From Variovorax beijingensis (GTDB lineage Bacteria > Pseudomonadota > Gammaproteobacteria > Burkholderiales > Burkholderiaceae_C): DNA of 64,000 nt. How positions within the stretch are numbered: the stretch's first letter is position 1; each line of letters begins with the position of its first letter. The notes under the pieces were generated by a model, which was not told the DNA's origin, made no database searches, and was given only the letters and a program-made list of their open reading frames with translations. Both the position numbers and the translations under genes were made by a program. Positions 46,449 through 55,077 of the stretch are shown here, one piece after another. The stretch lies in assembly GCF_007828835.1 (NCBI RefSeq), contig NZ_VIVL01000017.1, forward strand, positions 25,247 to 89,246, written 5' to 3'.

Positions 46449-47354
46449 CTACCGGCGGCAGGAGGCCGCGAAGAAATCGAGGATCTGCTCGCCCAGCAGC
46501 TGCTCCCCGCTGTTGAAATGCGCCATGACGGAAACGTGGTTGTGGCCCGCGACCTTCATGTGGCGCGGCGCGACACGACGTGCCTCCGCCACGCGATAGG
46601 CGAATTCGGTCGCATAGACGTCGAGCAGCGGGTTCTCGTATTGCGCATTGACGACGAACACGGGCATTGCGAGGTGCGCTGCATGCGCGATGGGCGCCAG
46701 GGCCGGATAGAGGCTCGGGTCGTGGCCGAAATACGCCCGCACGCCGGCCGCGTTGGGGTTTTCCGGCAATGTGTCGGCGCGCAGCCGCGCGGACACCAGC
46801 ACCAGGCAGCACACGTCGCGCCGCAGGTGGGCGAGCGCGGGATCGCAGGCAAAGGTCGCCGCGTGGGTGCCTCCGGCGGAATGGCCGATCAGGCAGATGC
46901 CGCGCGGATCGCCGCCAAAGCCGCGGATGTGCCCGGAGACCCAGGCGCAAGCCGCGGCGACGTCCAGGGCGCCTTGCGGATGCGGCGCCTCCGGTGCCAG
47001 CCTGTACTCGACATTGACGCCCACGCAACCCTGGCGGGCGAACCAGGTCAGCACGTTGGCGTACATGGCCTCGTTGATGTCCTTGGCGCCACGGACGAAA
47101 GCGCCGCCGTGCACGAAGACCACCACGGGCGCGTCGCGCGCAACTGCCGGACGATAGACGTCCAGCAGCTGGCGCGGGTGAGGTCCGTAGGAAAGTTCAC
47201 GCGTGACGGCGACGCCATCGCGCGGTGCTGCCATCAACACAGGCAGGTAGGCGGCCTTGACCCGGTCGCCCGCGCTGCGGATGTCCTGCTGCCACATCGG
47301 GCCGACCTCGCGCAGCAGTTCCTCGATTGCGACGGGCCGGGGGATCGCGCGCAT
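46449..47354 (-). CDS. Alpha/beta hydrolase (hormone-sensitive-lipase/esterase type)
   Basis: A 301-aa esterase-like enzyme. Oxyanion motif VFVHGGAFVRG, nucleophile elbow CLIGHSAGGTHAA, and His in AGHNHVSVMAHF near the end; the catalytic Asp/Glu is likely in the QYENPLLDVY stretch. Similar to carboxylesterases and kynurenine formamidase-like enzymes (YRLAPEAPHPQGALDV). Third gene of the di-iron protein/RidA/hydrolase operon, 6 bp after ridA. Confidence 0.88.
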   Translation of the reverse strand: MRAIPRPVAIEELLREVGPMWQQDIRSAGDRVKAAYLPVLMAAPRDGVAVTRELSYGPHPRQLLDVYRPAVARDAPVVVFVHGGAFVRGAKDINEAMYANVLTWFARQGCVGVNVEYRLAPEAPHPQGALDVAAACAWVSGHIRGFGGDPRGICLIGHSAGGTHAATFACDPALAHLRRDVCCLVLVSARLRADTLPENPNAAGVRAYFGHDPSLYPALAPIAHAAHLAMPVFVVNAQYENPLLDVYATEFAYRVAEARRVAPRHMKVAGHNHVSVMAHFNSGEQLLGEQILDFFAASCRR

Positions 47355-47360
47355 GGCCGG

Positions 47361-47750
47361 TCAGTCCTGCCGGAAGGCCGTGGCCTCGACCTCGAAACAC
47401 CAGTCCGGGTGTGCCAGCGCCGCGACCACCACCAGGGTCGAGGCCGGCCGCGCCGATCCAAGGTACATGCTGCGGATCGCATTGAGCCGGGGCAGGTCCG
47501 CCGCACGGGTGAGGTAGGTCGTCACCTTGACCAGGTGCGATGCGTCCATGCCGGCCGCCTGCAGCACCGCCACCAGATTCTTCCAGGCCTGGTCGGCCTG
47601 GGCCTCGAAGCCTTCCAGCAGACGACCTTCCGGGGTCACCCCGATCTGGCCCGCCACATGAAGACAGGTGCTCGGGCCATGGGTGGAGATGCCGTGGCTG
47701 TAGGCACCGGCGGGCGCTGCGACGTTGCCGGGAACGATTCGTTGGTGCAT
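47361..47750 (-). CDS. RidA family protein (operon copy)
   Basis: A 129-aa RidA-type protein: GAYSHGISTHGPSTCLHVAGQIGVTPEGRL, QADQAWKNLVAVLQAAGM, RPASTLVVVAALAHPDWCFEVEATAF. The Arg of SARPASTLV corresponds to the carboxylate-binding Arg of active RidA. Here it sits 7 bp after a di-iron protein and 6 bp before an esterase, suggesting it handles a reactive imine or enamine in a shared pathway. Confidence 0.88.
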   Translation of the reverse strand: MHQRIVPGNVAAPAGAYSHGISTHGPSTCLHVAGQIGVTPEGRLLEGFEAQADQAWKNLVAVLQAAGMDASHLVKVTTYLTRAADLPRLNAIRSMYLGSARPASTLVVVAALAHPDWCFEVEATAFRQD

Positions 47751-47757
47751 GGCGGCT

Positions 47758-48666
47758 TCAGTGCACGACGCTGTCGATCTCCGGGATGGCCGGAATCTCG
47801 ACGCCGTACACGCCGATGTCCTCGCGGATCTTGTTCACGCCCATGCGGATGATGCCGATCTCTTCATCGGGGTGCGTCGCGCCGAGGCCGTGGTCGGCCG
47901 CCAGCGCGCGGTTGCGGCCGGAGCGCGCGCGCTCGGCGTCCGGCAGGTTGACGACGGCATAGACGCCGTTGAGCAGGCTGCCGCGCAGCTTCTTCGCGAC
48001 CTTCAGGCCGATCAGGCGCTTTTCCTCCGGAGACAACTCGCTGAAGAAGCGCCGCATGATGATGCGGCCGAACTGTATGTGGCGCGCCTCGTCGCGCAGG
48101 ATCAGCCGGCAGACCTCGCGGATCGAGTCGAACCGGGCGTTCTCGTAGCGCGCCTGCAGCAGGTCGCCGGACAGCTGCTCGAACAGCGTGTTGACCGAGA
48201 GGCCGGCGAAGAAGCTCATGGCCTTCTCGTCCGACTCGTCGTGGAAGCGCGGGATGATGTCCTTGAAGTAGTCAGACCGCGGCATGGGCTCGTATTCGGC
48301 AAGGGCGTCGGCGATGCGGAAGCTGGCCTCGTGATGGCGGAACTCCTCGGCGATGAAGTTGGTGATGTGCTGCTTCACCTCGAACGGCTGGTGTTGAAAG
48401 ATCGCGTCGCGCAGGCGCTCTGCGCCATAGGGGGTGGCGCCGTGCTCCATCCAGGCACGCAGGCTCCACCATTCGGCGCCGGCCTTGCGCACTTCCGGCG
48501 GCAGGTCGGCCTGCTGGAGGTCGGAATAGTCGATGTCGGCGATCGGGTTCCAGGCCAGGTCGCGTGCCTGGGTGCAGAGGCGCCAGACCTCCGGGTACTC
48601 GACCTTCGACACCACCGGATAGGGGTTGGGAACGGCGGGGATTTCTTCGAGCAGGGACGGCTGCAT
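47758..48666 (-). CDS. Di-iron ferritin-like oxygenase family protein
   Basis: A 302-aa helical protein with di-iron ligand motifs: EEFRHHEASF (ExxHH) and LRDEARHIQFGRI (DExxH), separated by about 70 residues with further Glu (SVNTLFEQLSGDLLQARYE). This resembles AurF-type N-oxygenases and related ferritin-like oxidases; substrate unknown. The start MQPSLLEE is supported by GAAGGAGCC; an upstream Met at 48702 is possible. First gene of a leftward operon with ridA and an esterase, divergent from a LysR regulator. Confidence 0.82.
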   Translation of the reverse strand: MQPSLLEEIPAVPNPYPVVSKVEYPEVWRLCTQARDLAWNPIADIDYSDLQQADLPPEVRKAGAEWWSLRAWMEHGATPYGAERLRDAIFQHQPFEVKQHITNFIAEEFRHHEASFRIADALAEYEPMPRSDYFKDIIPRFHDESDEKAMSFFAGLSVNTLFEQLSGDLLQARYENARFDSIREVCRLILRDEARHIQFGRIIMRRFFSELSPEEKRLIGLKVAKKLRGSLLNGVYAVVNLPDAERARSGRNRALAADHGLGATHPDEEIGIIRMGVNKIREDIGVYGVEIPAIPEIDSVVH

Positions 48667-48799
48667 GGGCGTGGCTCCTTCATTCGGCGATGGGGATGCC
48701 ATTCATGCTAGGCGCGTGCTCTTGATACATCCAATACTGTTTAAATGGAGTCGTGATCCGAACTGTGTATATCCAGTCAACTTTCACAAGGCTGTCCAG

Positions 48800-49708
48800 A
48801 TGATCGAGTTCAGGCAATTGCGTCAGTTCGTGGTGGTGGCGGAAGAGCTCAACTTCGGCCGTGCTGCGGAAAAGCTGCACATGTCTCAACCGCCACTGAG
48901 CGTGGCCATACGCAACCTGGAGCTGCAGGTGGGCACGCTGCTGATAGACCGCAGCCGGCACCATGTGCGCCTGACGCCGGCAGGCAAGGTTTTTCTGAAG
49001 GATGCGCACCGCCTGCTGACACAGGCCCATGCGGCCACGGAGCGCGCCCGGCGCGCCGCCCAGGGCGCCGAAGGCTCGCTCAGCCTGTCCTTCGTGCCAA
49101 GCGCTGCGCTCGACCTTCTTCCGGACATCTTCAAGCGGTTTCAACGCGACTACCCGACAGTCCACCTGCAAGTAACCGCGGAGACGACCACCCGGCAGGT
49201 GGAGGCCCTGCGGCGAGCCGAGGTCGACCTGGCCCTGGTGGTCGGCCCACTGCAGGACGTGCCGGACCTTGCCTTTGTTGATCTTCAGGCACAGGGTTTC
49301 GTGATTGCCGTGCCTCGCAGCCATGCCCTGGCAAAACAGCGCTCCGTGAAGATCAAAGCCCTGGCGGCAGAGCCCTTCATCGCCTTTCCAGCGGCCGAGG
49401 GCGCGGGTTTCGTGGCGGCGCTTCTCAGTGCCTGCAAGGCCGCGGGCTTCTCGCCAAGGGTCGTCCAGGAAGCCTCCCAGATGCAGGCGGTGCTGACACT
49501 GGTCGCCGGCGGCCTGGGCATCGCCCTGGTGCCGGCCTCCATGCGCATGCTGGCCATGAAGGACGTGACTTTTCTCGACGTGGCCGAAACGCGCGCGCCG
49601 CCGACCTACCAACTGGCCTTCGCCTACAGCCGCACCAACGACAACCCTGTGATCCATTCTTTCCTGTCGGTGGCGGGCAAGGTCGTCTCGCACGCGCGCA
49701 GCACCTGA
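48800..49708 (+). CDS. LysR family transcriptional regulator
   Basis: A 302-aa LTTR: N-terminal helix-turn-helix (FRQLRQFVVVAEELNFGRAAEKLHMSQPPLSVAIRNLE) and a substrate-binding domain resembling BenM/CatM type (VDLALVVGPL, GGLGIALVPASM). Divergent from the di-iron operon with a 133-bp gap that contains TCCA-N12-TGGA (48730-48749) and ACTG-N8-CAGT (48762-48777). A Bug-type binding protein follows, so the ligand may be an aromatic or carboxylic acid. Confidence 0.92.
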   Translation: MIEFRQLRQFVVVAEELNFGRAAEKLHMSQPPLSVAIRNLELQVGTLLIDRSRHHVRLTPAGKVFLKDAHRLLTQAHAATERARRAAQGAEGSLSLSFVPSAALDLLPDIFKRFQRDYPTVHLQVTAETTTRQVEALRRAEVDLALVVGPLQDVPDLAFVDLQAQGFVIAVPRSHALAKQRSVKIKALAAEPFIAFPAAEGAGFVAALLSACKAAGFSPRVVQEASQMQAVLTLVAGGLGIALVPASMRMLAMKDVTFLDVAETRAPPTYQLAFAYSRTNDNPVIHSFLSVAGKVVSHARST

Positions 49709-49862
49709 ATCCCGGCATTCCGGCCGGACCATGGTGATTCGATTCATGTATGGATTCGGTACGCAGTCCGTATTGGACGTTATGACGCACCGTTTGCATC
49801 ATGTTGGCAAGGCGCCGGGGAACGCCGCCGATGTCGCCCGCATCTGCCAACTGGAGTCCACG

Positions 49863-50831
49863 ATGAAATTCATGAAGCTGTTCGCCGCCCCGGTGCTGCT
49901 GGCTGCAGCCATCTTCGCTGTGCCGTCGTCCGCGCAGACCTACCCTGCCCGCGCCATCACGCTCGTCGTTCCCTATCCGCCGGGGGGCTCGGCCGACATC
50001 CTGGCGCGCACCGTCGGCGAACAGCTGGCAACCCGCCTTGGGCAGCCTGTGATCGTGGAGAACAAGGCCGGTGCCGGCACGGCCATCGGCGCACGTTTCG
50101 TCGCAGATGCCAAGCCCGACGGCTACACGCTGCTCATGGGCACCGTCAGTTCCCAGGCGATCAATCCGGCCATGAGCAAGGTGGGCTACGACCCGATCAA
50201 GGGCTTTGCGGTCGTCAGTGCGCTGGCATCGATTCCCTTCGTGCTGGTGGCCCATCCCGCTGCTCCCTACAGCAATGTATCGGAACTGATCGCCGCCGGC
50301 AGGAGCAGCCCCGGCACCATCGGCTTTGCATCGGCCGGGCCCGGAACCTCCAACCACCTGGCGGGCGAGATGCTCGCGAACGCCGCGCATGTCCAACTGC
50401 TGCACGTGCCGTATCGGGGCAGCGCGCCTGCGCTTGCGGATGTGCTGGCCGGGCATGTCCCCGTGATGTTCGACCTGCAGACCACCGCCATCCCCAACCT
50501 CAAGGCGCAGAAGGTCAAGGCGCTGGCCGTGACGAGTCTGCGTCGCAGTCCGTTGCTTCCCGACGTGCCCACGGTGGCGGAGAGCGGCTTGCCGGACTTC
50601 GAAGTCAGCGCCTGGTTCGGCCTGTTCGCACCCGCCAAGGTCCCGCAGCCTGTACTCAGGCAGCTGTCCGAGGCAATGGCCGACGTCCTGCAGGCTCCCG
50701 CCATGGTGCAGCGCCTGCGGGAAATCGGTACAGAGCCGGATACCCGCAACGCCGCGCAGTTCGCCAGCTACACAGCAGCGGAAGTCGGCAAATACGCGCT
50801 CATCGTGAGGTCAGCGGGCCTCGCGCCCTGA
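49863..50831 (+). CDS. Bug-type tripartite tricarboxylate transporter substrate-binding protein
   Basis: A 322-aa periplasmic protein with a signal peptide (FAAPVLLAAAIFAVPSSAQ) and Bug-family landmarks: YPARAITLVVPYPPGGSADILARTV, IVENKAGAGTAIGARFVA, PGTSNHLAGEM, VPYRGSAPALADVLAGHVPVMFD. Bug proteins bind carboxylates and are greatly expanded in betaproteobacteria; no TctA/TctB membrane partners are nearby. The ATG follows CTGGAGTCC. It overlaps argE convergently by 21 bp. Confidence 0.92.
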   Translation: MKFMKLFAAPVLLAAAIFAVPSSAQTYPARAITLVVPYPPGGSADILARTVGEQLATRLGQPVIVENKAGAGTAIGARFVADAKPDGYTLLMGTVSSQAINPAMSKVGYDPIKGFAVVSALASIPFVLVAHPAAPYSNVSELIAAGRSSPGTIGFASAGPGTSNHLAGEMLANAAHVQLLHVPYRGSAPALADVLAGHVPVMFDLQTTAIPNLKAQKVKALAVTSLRRSPLLPDVPTVAESGLPDFEVSAWFGLFAPAKVPQPVLRQLSEAMADVLQAPAMVQRLREIGTEPDTRNAAQFASYTAAEVGKYALIVRSAGLAP

Positions 50832-51926
50832 TGCCGCCCATGCCCCGACGCGAGCAAGAAAGCGCTCGGCAGCACGGAGCTCACTGGCGGCGATCCACTC
50901 GTTGGGCTGATGGGCCTGCGCAATGGCACCAGGCCCGCAGACCAGGGAGGGGATGCCCGCCTGCTGGAAGAAGCCCGCCTCTGTGCCGAACGGGATCTCG
51001 CCCGGTGGCCACAGCGCGCCCAAAGTCCTGGCCACATTCACAGCCGCGCTGCTGCCTTCCGCGCAGAGTGCCGGCACCCCGGCCAGTTGCTTCATCTCGA
51101 CGGCCACGTCGGTTGGAACAGCCGCGAGCAGCCGTTCGAACTCGTCCCTTACCACCGCTGCGCTCGCTTCGTCCGGCGGACGGAACTCCCACAGCAGTTC
51201 GCAGCATCCGGGGACGATGTTGATCGCAGTCCCGCCGTTGATGCGGCCGACATTGAAGGTCGTGCGATTGCCCTGCCGGAGAAGCGTGCGCGCCAGGCTT
51301 GCCAGCTGCGCGACGAGCAAGGCGGCCGGCTCGATCGCGCTGATGCCCAGCGCAGGATCGCTGGAATGGGCCGGCCGGCCGCAGAAGGTGACCCGATGGC
51401 CGAAGAAGCCCCGATGGGCCAGCCCGATGCGCATCTGGGTCGGTTCGCCGACGATGGCAAGCGCTGGTGACGGAAGATGGCCGCGCATCCCCGCGATCAG
51501 GCGCGGAACGCCGAAGCACCCCACCTCCTCGTCGTAGGAAAGCGCGAGGTGGATCGGGCGGCGCAGATCGAGGCGGCGCCACGATGGCACTGCGGCGAGG
51601 CACGCCGCGATGAAGCCCTTCATGTCGGCGGCTCCCCGGCCGTGGAACCGGCCCTCGCGCTCAACGAGCGTGAAGGGGTCCGAATCCCAGGCCTGACCGT
51701 CGACGGGAACCACGTCGGTGTGGCCGGACAGAACGATGCCGTCCGGCGCCGGCGGGCCGATGCTGGCCAGCAGGTTGGCCTTCGTGCCGTCGTCGCTGTG
51801 GATCAGCCGTGCCTCGACGCCATGGCCTTCCAGGTATCCGGCCACCCAGTGGACGAGCGCCAGGTTGGACCGATGGGACGTCGTATCGAAGCCGACCAGA
51901 ACGCGCAGGAGTTCGACCGTGTCCAT
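50811..51926 (-). CDS. argE: ArgE-type M20 deacetylase
   Basis: A 371-aa zinc hydrolase of the acetylornithine deacetylase/succinyl-DAP desuccinylase group. Metal ligands: His in VLSGHTDVVPVDG, Asp in GRGAADMKGF, Glu pair in SYDEEVGCFG, Glu in IVGEPTQMRIG, His in QAHQPNEWI. The ArgE label rests on overall similarity; the true substrate may be another N-acyl amino acid, given its neighbours (EamA exporter, AlaX). Third gene of a leftward run, 18 bp after the exporter. Confidence 0.85.
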   Translation of the reverse strand: MDTVELLRVLVGFDTTSHRSNLALVHWVAGYLEGHGVEARLIHSDDGTKANLLASIGPPAPDGIVLSGHTDVVPVDGQAWDSDPFTLVEREGRFHGRGAADMKGFIAACLAAVPSWRRLDLRRPIHLALSYDEEVGCFGVPRLIAGMRGHLPSPALAIVGEPTQMRIGLAHRGFFGHRVTFCGRPAHSSDPALGISAIEPAALLVAQLASLARTLLRQGNRTTFNVGRINGGTAINIVPGCCELLWEFRPPDEASAAVVRDEFERLLAAVPTDVAVEMKQLAGVPALCAEGSSAAVNVARTLGALWPPGEIPFGTEAGFFQQAGIPSLVCGPGAIAQAHQPNEWIAASELRAAERFLARVGAWAASGREAR

Positions 51927-51944
51927 GGCGTGATTCCGATGGGA

Positions 51945-52883
51945 TCAGGAAAGGGAAGGATCGGACGCTGTCGCCGGGCGCCTGGCCGGACGGAAGGTCG
52001 TGACGAAGAAGCCGAGCAGGATGAGCGCGATGCCCGCGATGTGGAAGCTGCGCACGGGTTCCCGCAGAACCAGGAACGCCAAGAGAGCGGTGAACAGCGC
52101 GACGAGGTGAAAGGACACGCCAGTCACCGTCGCGCCCAGGGTCGCAACGCAGCGGCTCCACAGGATGAACGCGAACAGCGAAGCAAAAATTCCAATGTAG
52201 AGGACCGCGCCCATCGAAGCGGCATCCGTCGGAATGCGTGCGCCGCGCACGAGCTCCAATATCCAGAATGGCATCAGCACGACAAGTCCGGCGGCCATGG
52301 TCGCGGCCAGAAACACCAGCGGACTGATCGCTGCAGGCTTCCGTCGGAGGAGAACGGAATACACCGCATAGTTGGAGACGGCCAGCAGCACCAAAAGCTC
52401 ACCGCCGCCCAGCCGCAATGCCACGAGGCTGGCGAGTTCCCCGCGCGCCACGATCCAGGTCACGCCGATGAACGAGATGGCGATGCCGACCAGCGTCTTC
52501 CAGGCGATGCGCTCGGCGCCGAGGACCACCGCGGCGAGCGGAACCATGAGCGGCAGCGTCGAGTTCAGAAAGGCAACGCTGGTGGCAGGCACCGTCTGCA
52601 AGGCCAAGTACCCCAACGCGTTGTAGCCGGCGATGCCGAAGGCGCCGCAAGCCGCGATCAACCGCCAGTGCCGCGCAAGCAGCGCCCGCTCCCGCCAGGC
52701 CTGCAGCCCGACGAATGGCGCCAGGGCTGCGAGTGCCACGACCCAGCGGCCGACCGCAAGGGACACCGGGGGAAAGACAGGGCCGAGCGCGCGGCCCAGC
52801 ACGAGGTTGCCGGCCCAGAAAGCCGGTGGCACCCACAGAAGCCAGACGGGATGCGCCCAGAGGGCGAGGAACGGCTTGCGCAT
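51945..52883 (-). CDS. EamA/DMT family transporter
   Basis: A 312-aa inner-membrane protein with about ten hydrophobic helices and two EamA repeats (first around PPAFWAGNLVLGRAL, second around SNYAVYSVLLRRKPAAISPLVFLAATMAAG). Members export amino acids or metabolites. It begins 1 bp after the alaX stop, so the two are translated together, which suggests export of an amino acid or analogue. Confidence 0.92.
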   Translation of the reverse strand: MRKPFLALWAHPVWLLWVPPAFWAGNLVLGRALGPVFPPVSLAVGRWVVALAALAPFVGLQAWRERALLARHWRLIAACGAFGIAGYNALGYLALQTVPATSVAFLNSTLPLMVPLAAVVLGAERIAWKTLVGIAISFIGVTWIVARGELASLVALRLGGGELLVLLAVSNYAVYSVLLRRKPAAISPLVFLAATMAAGLVVLMPFWILELVRGARIPTDAASMGAVLYIGIFASLFAFILWSRCVATLGATVTGVSFHLVALFTALLAFLVLREPVRSFHIAGIALILLGFFVTTFRPARRPATASDPSLS

Positions 52884-53603
52884 CTACAAGCCCTGCAGTC
52901 CGATGCGGACGCGACGGTTGGAGCGGCCCTTGTTCTCGATCTTGAGAATCCGGATCGGACGTGAGGCGCCCGTCGATTGAAGGTGCGTTCCCCCGCATGC
53001 CTGCCGGTCGAGCCCGGCGATCTCGACGATGCGGACGAGGCCTTCTGCCGATGGCGGCGGAGCCACCGAGCGGGAGCGCAGCAGTCCCTGCTCGCCATGG
53101 GCCTCGGTGACCGAAACGTAGCTTGTCTCGACGGCCAGATCCTGAGCGACCACATCGTTCAATTCGGCCTCGAGCGCCCGCAGGCGGTCGTTGTCGGCAC
53201 CCGGCAGGTCGAAGTCGATGCGTGCCGTACCGTCCTCGTTCATCTGGACGCCGGTCACCAGCGCGCCGTCGAAGTCCCTGAAGACGAGCGCGTTCAACAC
53301 GTGCAGGTCCGTGTGAAGCTCCCGCATGAGCTGCCGGAAAACCGGGTCGACCTCCACCTGGACTTCGCCGGTGATCTCGATGTCGCCGGGAAGCTGGATC
53401 CATGCGAGGCCACCTTCTTCGGAAAACCCGGCGACCGGTGTTTCCCCGCCCTGCCATCGGACGATGCCCCGGTCCGGCAGCTGCCCGCCCCCGCCGGGAT
53501 AGAGGGGGTGTTGGGAAAGAAGGACGGCGCCGGGCCGTGATTTCAGAACCCGGGCATCCAGCCTCAGGATGCCTGGGTTGTCCTGGCAGAAGAGTCGTGT
53601 CAT
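52884..53603 (-). CDS. Alanyl-tRNA editing protein AlaX
   Basis: A 239-aa free-standing editing domain related to the AlaRS C-terminal part. Zinc ligands: HTDLHVL (HxxxH) and CGGTH (CxxxH), with YPGGGGQLPD near the start. AlaX removes Ser or Gly wrongly attached to tRNA-Ala. Coupling to an EamA exporter and an ArgE-like hydrolase suggests a small amino-acid tolerance cluster. Confidence 0.92.
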   Translation of the reverse strand: MTRLFCQDNPGILRLDARVLKSRPGAVLLSQHPLYPGGGGQLPDRGIVRWQGGETPVAGFSEEGGLAWIQLPGDIEITGEVQVEVDPVFRQLMRELHTDLHVLNALVFRDFDGALVTGVQMNEDGTARIDFDLPGADNDRLRALEAELNDVVAQDLAVETSYVSVTEAHGEQGLLRSRSVAPPPSAEGLVRIVEIAGLDRQACGGTHLQSTGASRPIRILKIENKGRSNRRVRIGLQGL

Positions 53604-53681
53604 GGTTGGCCTTGCTGATGGAGGTCAGCATGGCAGGACGCCCCGAATTGCTATTGGTCAGAATTGACGCCAGCCATCTTT

Positions 53682-54512
53682 TCAGTTCGTCAGCGCACGC
53701 ACGTATTGGAGCGGCGTCATGCCGAAGGTGCGCTTGAAGTGCTTGTTCAGGGCGCTCTGGTCATAGAAGCCTGACGCGAGCGCGGCATCGGCGACGGACT
53801 GGCCCGCATGGAGCTGCCGTATGGCGGCTCTCAGGCGCAATTGGGTCAGGTAGGTGTGCGGGGTCAATCCGATCGATCGGTTGAACATGCCGATCAACTG
53901 GAATGTCGTCAGGCCGGCAACCTGGCCCATCTGCTCGAGAGTCAGGCGCTCTGCATGGCAGTCGCGCATCAGTTCCAGCACGGGTGCGAGCAGGCGCGCA
54001 TCTGCCGGCGCGACGGGAACGCGTTGTCCTGCCTCCGCATGCCTTCCGAACAATGCGCCGAAGCTGCGTACGAGCAACTCCTGGTGAAGCAACGGGTCCG
54101 GCTCGCCGTCCAGGGTGCGATGGAGTGCCAGGAAACGTGCAACGAGATCCGGATCGCGAAAGACATTCGCCGTGAAATGCCGGGGCTGTTCCGTCCCCAG
54201 CGATGTCAGAACGTGCTTGATGCCCGGTTCGGCCAGGTAGAAAGACCGGTACCGCCAACGCTTGCTGCCACCCATGCGGCCCGAGTGAGGTTCGGAGGGA
54301 TTGAAGACGAGAAGCGCCTGCTCGTGGGCAATGTCCGTGCGGCCGCGGCTCCTGAACTCCGAGCCACCCACTTCCGTGACCGCGACCACGAGGGAATCAT
54401 GGACGTGGGGCGCGTAGTCGTGCGTTGTGAAATCGGCATGGAGCAAGTCCAGGCCCGGCACGCCGGGCGCATGCCAGTACCGCGAGGTGTTGCGAGGATC
54501 GGAACGGGCCAA
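53682..54512 (-). CDS. AraC family transcriptional regulator (cupin type)
   Basis: A 276-aa regulator with an N-terminal AraC ligand-binding cupin (FTTHDYAPHVHDSLVVAVTEVGGSEF, FNPSEPHSG) and a C-terminal double helix-turn-helix (LTLEQMGQVAGLTTFQLIGMFNRSIGLTPHTYLTQLRLRAA, VADAALASGFYDQSALNKHFKRTFGMTP). It lies 78 bp upstream of alaX in the same direction and probably controls the alaX-eamA-argE run; this class often governs amino-acid exporters. Confidence 0.9.
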   Translation of the reverse strand: MARSDPRNTSRYWHAPGVPGLDLLHADFTTHDYAPHVHDSLVVAVTEVGGSEFRSRGRTDIAHEQALLVFNPSEPHSGRMGGSKRWRYRSFYLAEPGIKHVLTSLGTEQPRHFTANVFRDPDLVARFLALHRTLDGEPDPLLHQELLVRSFGALFGRHAEAGQRVPVAPADARLLAPVLELMRDCHAERLTLEQMGQVAGLTTFQLIGMFNRSIGLTPHTYLTQLRLRAAIRQLHAGQSVADAALASGFYDQSALNKHFKRTFGMTPLQYVRALTN

Positions 54513-54663
54513 CGGGCATCCTTTCGCACGAAGGGTAGCGGCGCTTCCGGCCGCCGGATCAGGTGCAATTAGATCGCAAACGGCGCGTGGCGCGGCCTTC
54601 GGTCACCAGGGCCTCGAAAGCCGGATTGTTGGCGACAGGCGCCGAAGGCCCGCCAGAGAAAAC

Positions 54664-54746
54664 TCACTCCCACTCGATATCAACAGCCCGCCCAAACCCG
54701 CATGGTTAAAGGACTTGGCGGCAATTGACATAGGTCCTTACCGTCG
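54664..54746 (+). repeat. Imperfect direct repeat, copy 1
   Basis: About 83 bp shared with 63097-63178 in the same orientation. By hand alignment there are nine substitutions and two single-base gaps. The + strand reads INSPPKPAWLKDLAAIDIG then PYRR; seven of nine substitutions fall at third positions of this frame. It marks the left edge of the accessory region. Confidence 0.85.
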
Positions 54747-54888
54747 CTTGCGACAGCGCGGCTTCGGCGAAAGCGCCCTGCTCCATCGCATCCAGCATCA
54801 CCGAGCGCATGCCGTCGCGCTGCATCCGCACCCGCTCGAAGCCCTCGAGCACTTCGTACGCCCCGGCAACCACGCGCTCCGCGATCGT

Positions 54889-55020
54889 GCACGATGGCAA
54901 ACCATAGATTTGCTTGGCGATGTCTCGCACGTGGACGGCCGTGGCCGGCGCCCCCTTATTGCAGAGCTCGCGCAGGTCGTCCGACGTGATTTCGCTCGGG
55001 AGGCGGTTCTTGAACACGGG
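54889..55020 (-). pseudogene. P4-type tyrosine integrase fragment
   Basis: Minus-strand reading PVFKNRLPSEITSDDLRELC then NKGAPATAVHVRDIAKQIYG matches the N-terminal core-binding part of P4-family tyrosine recombinases (usual pattern LPSEIT-DDLR-LC-K--ARGAPATAIHVRDIV-QIY). A few residues between NK and GAPAT are lost, and the C-terminal catalytic domain with the R-H-R-Y residues is absent. Downstream (54706-54888) the frame stays open for about 60 residues of unrecognised sequence, ending within the repeat copy. A remnant of a mobile element. Confidence 0.7.
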
Positions 55021-55077
55021 CAGGATAGAGCGCACCTCGATAATGCGGGCAATACCTCCAGCACATTCCTTCACCGC

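Larger units (their letters stand above)
54513..55077. other. 565-bp non-coding junction at the left of the accessory region
   Basis: Lies between an AraC gene and a LysR gene. It holds, left to right, unassigned sequence (minus strand reads NNPAFEALVTEGRATR, faintly like the tail of a Phd-type antitoxin), repeat copy 1, an unrecognised open stretch and the integrase fragment. No intact gene is supported here; the LysR promoter must lie near its right end. Confidence 0.6.

Noticed and set aside
54520..54620. Minus-strand NNPAFEALVTEGRATR as an antitoxin gene
   Set aside because: Only a short tail-like stretch is visible, with a stop just upstream and no toxin partner.
54706..54746. Minus-strand end of repeat copy 1 (ATVRTYVN) as a LuxR helix-turn-helix
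   Set aside because: The similarity is short, and in the second copy the differences change amino acids in this frame, while the opposite frame is conserved at the protein level.
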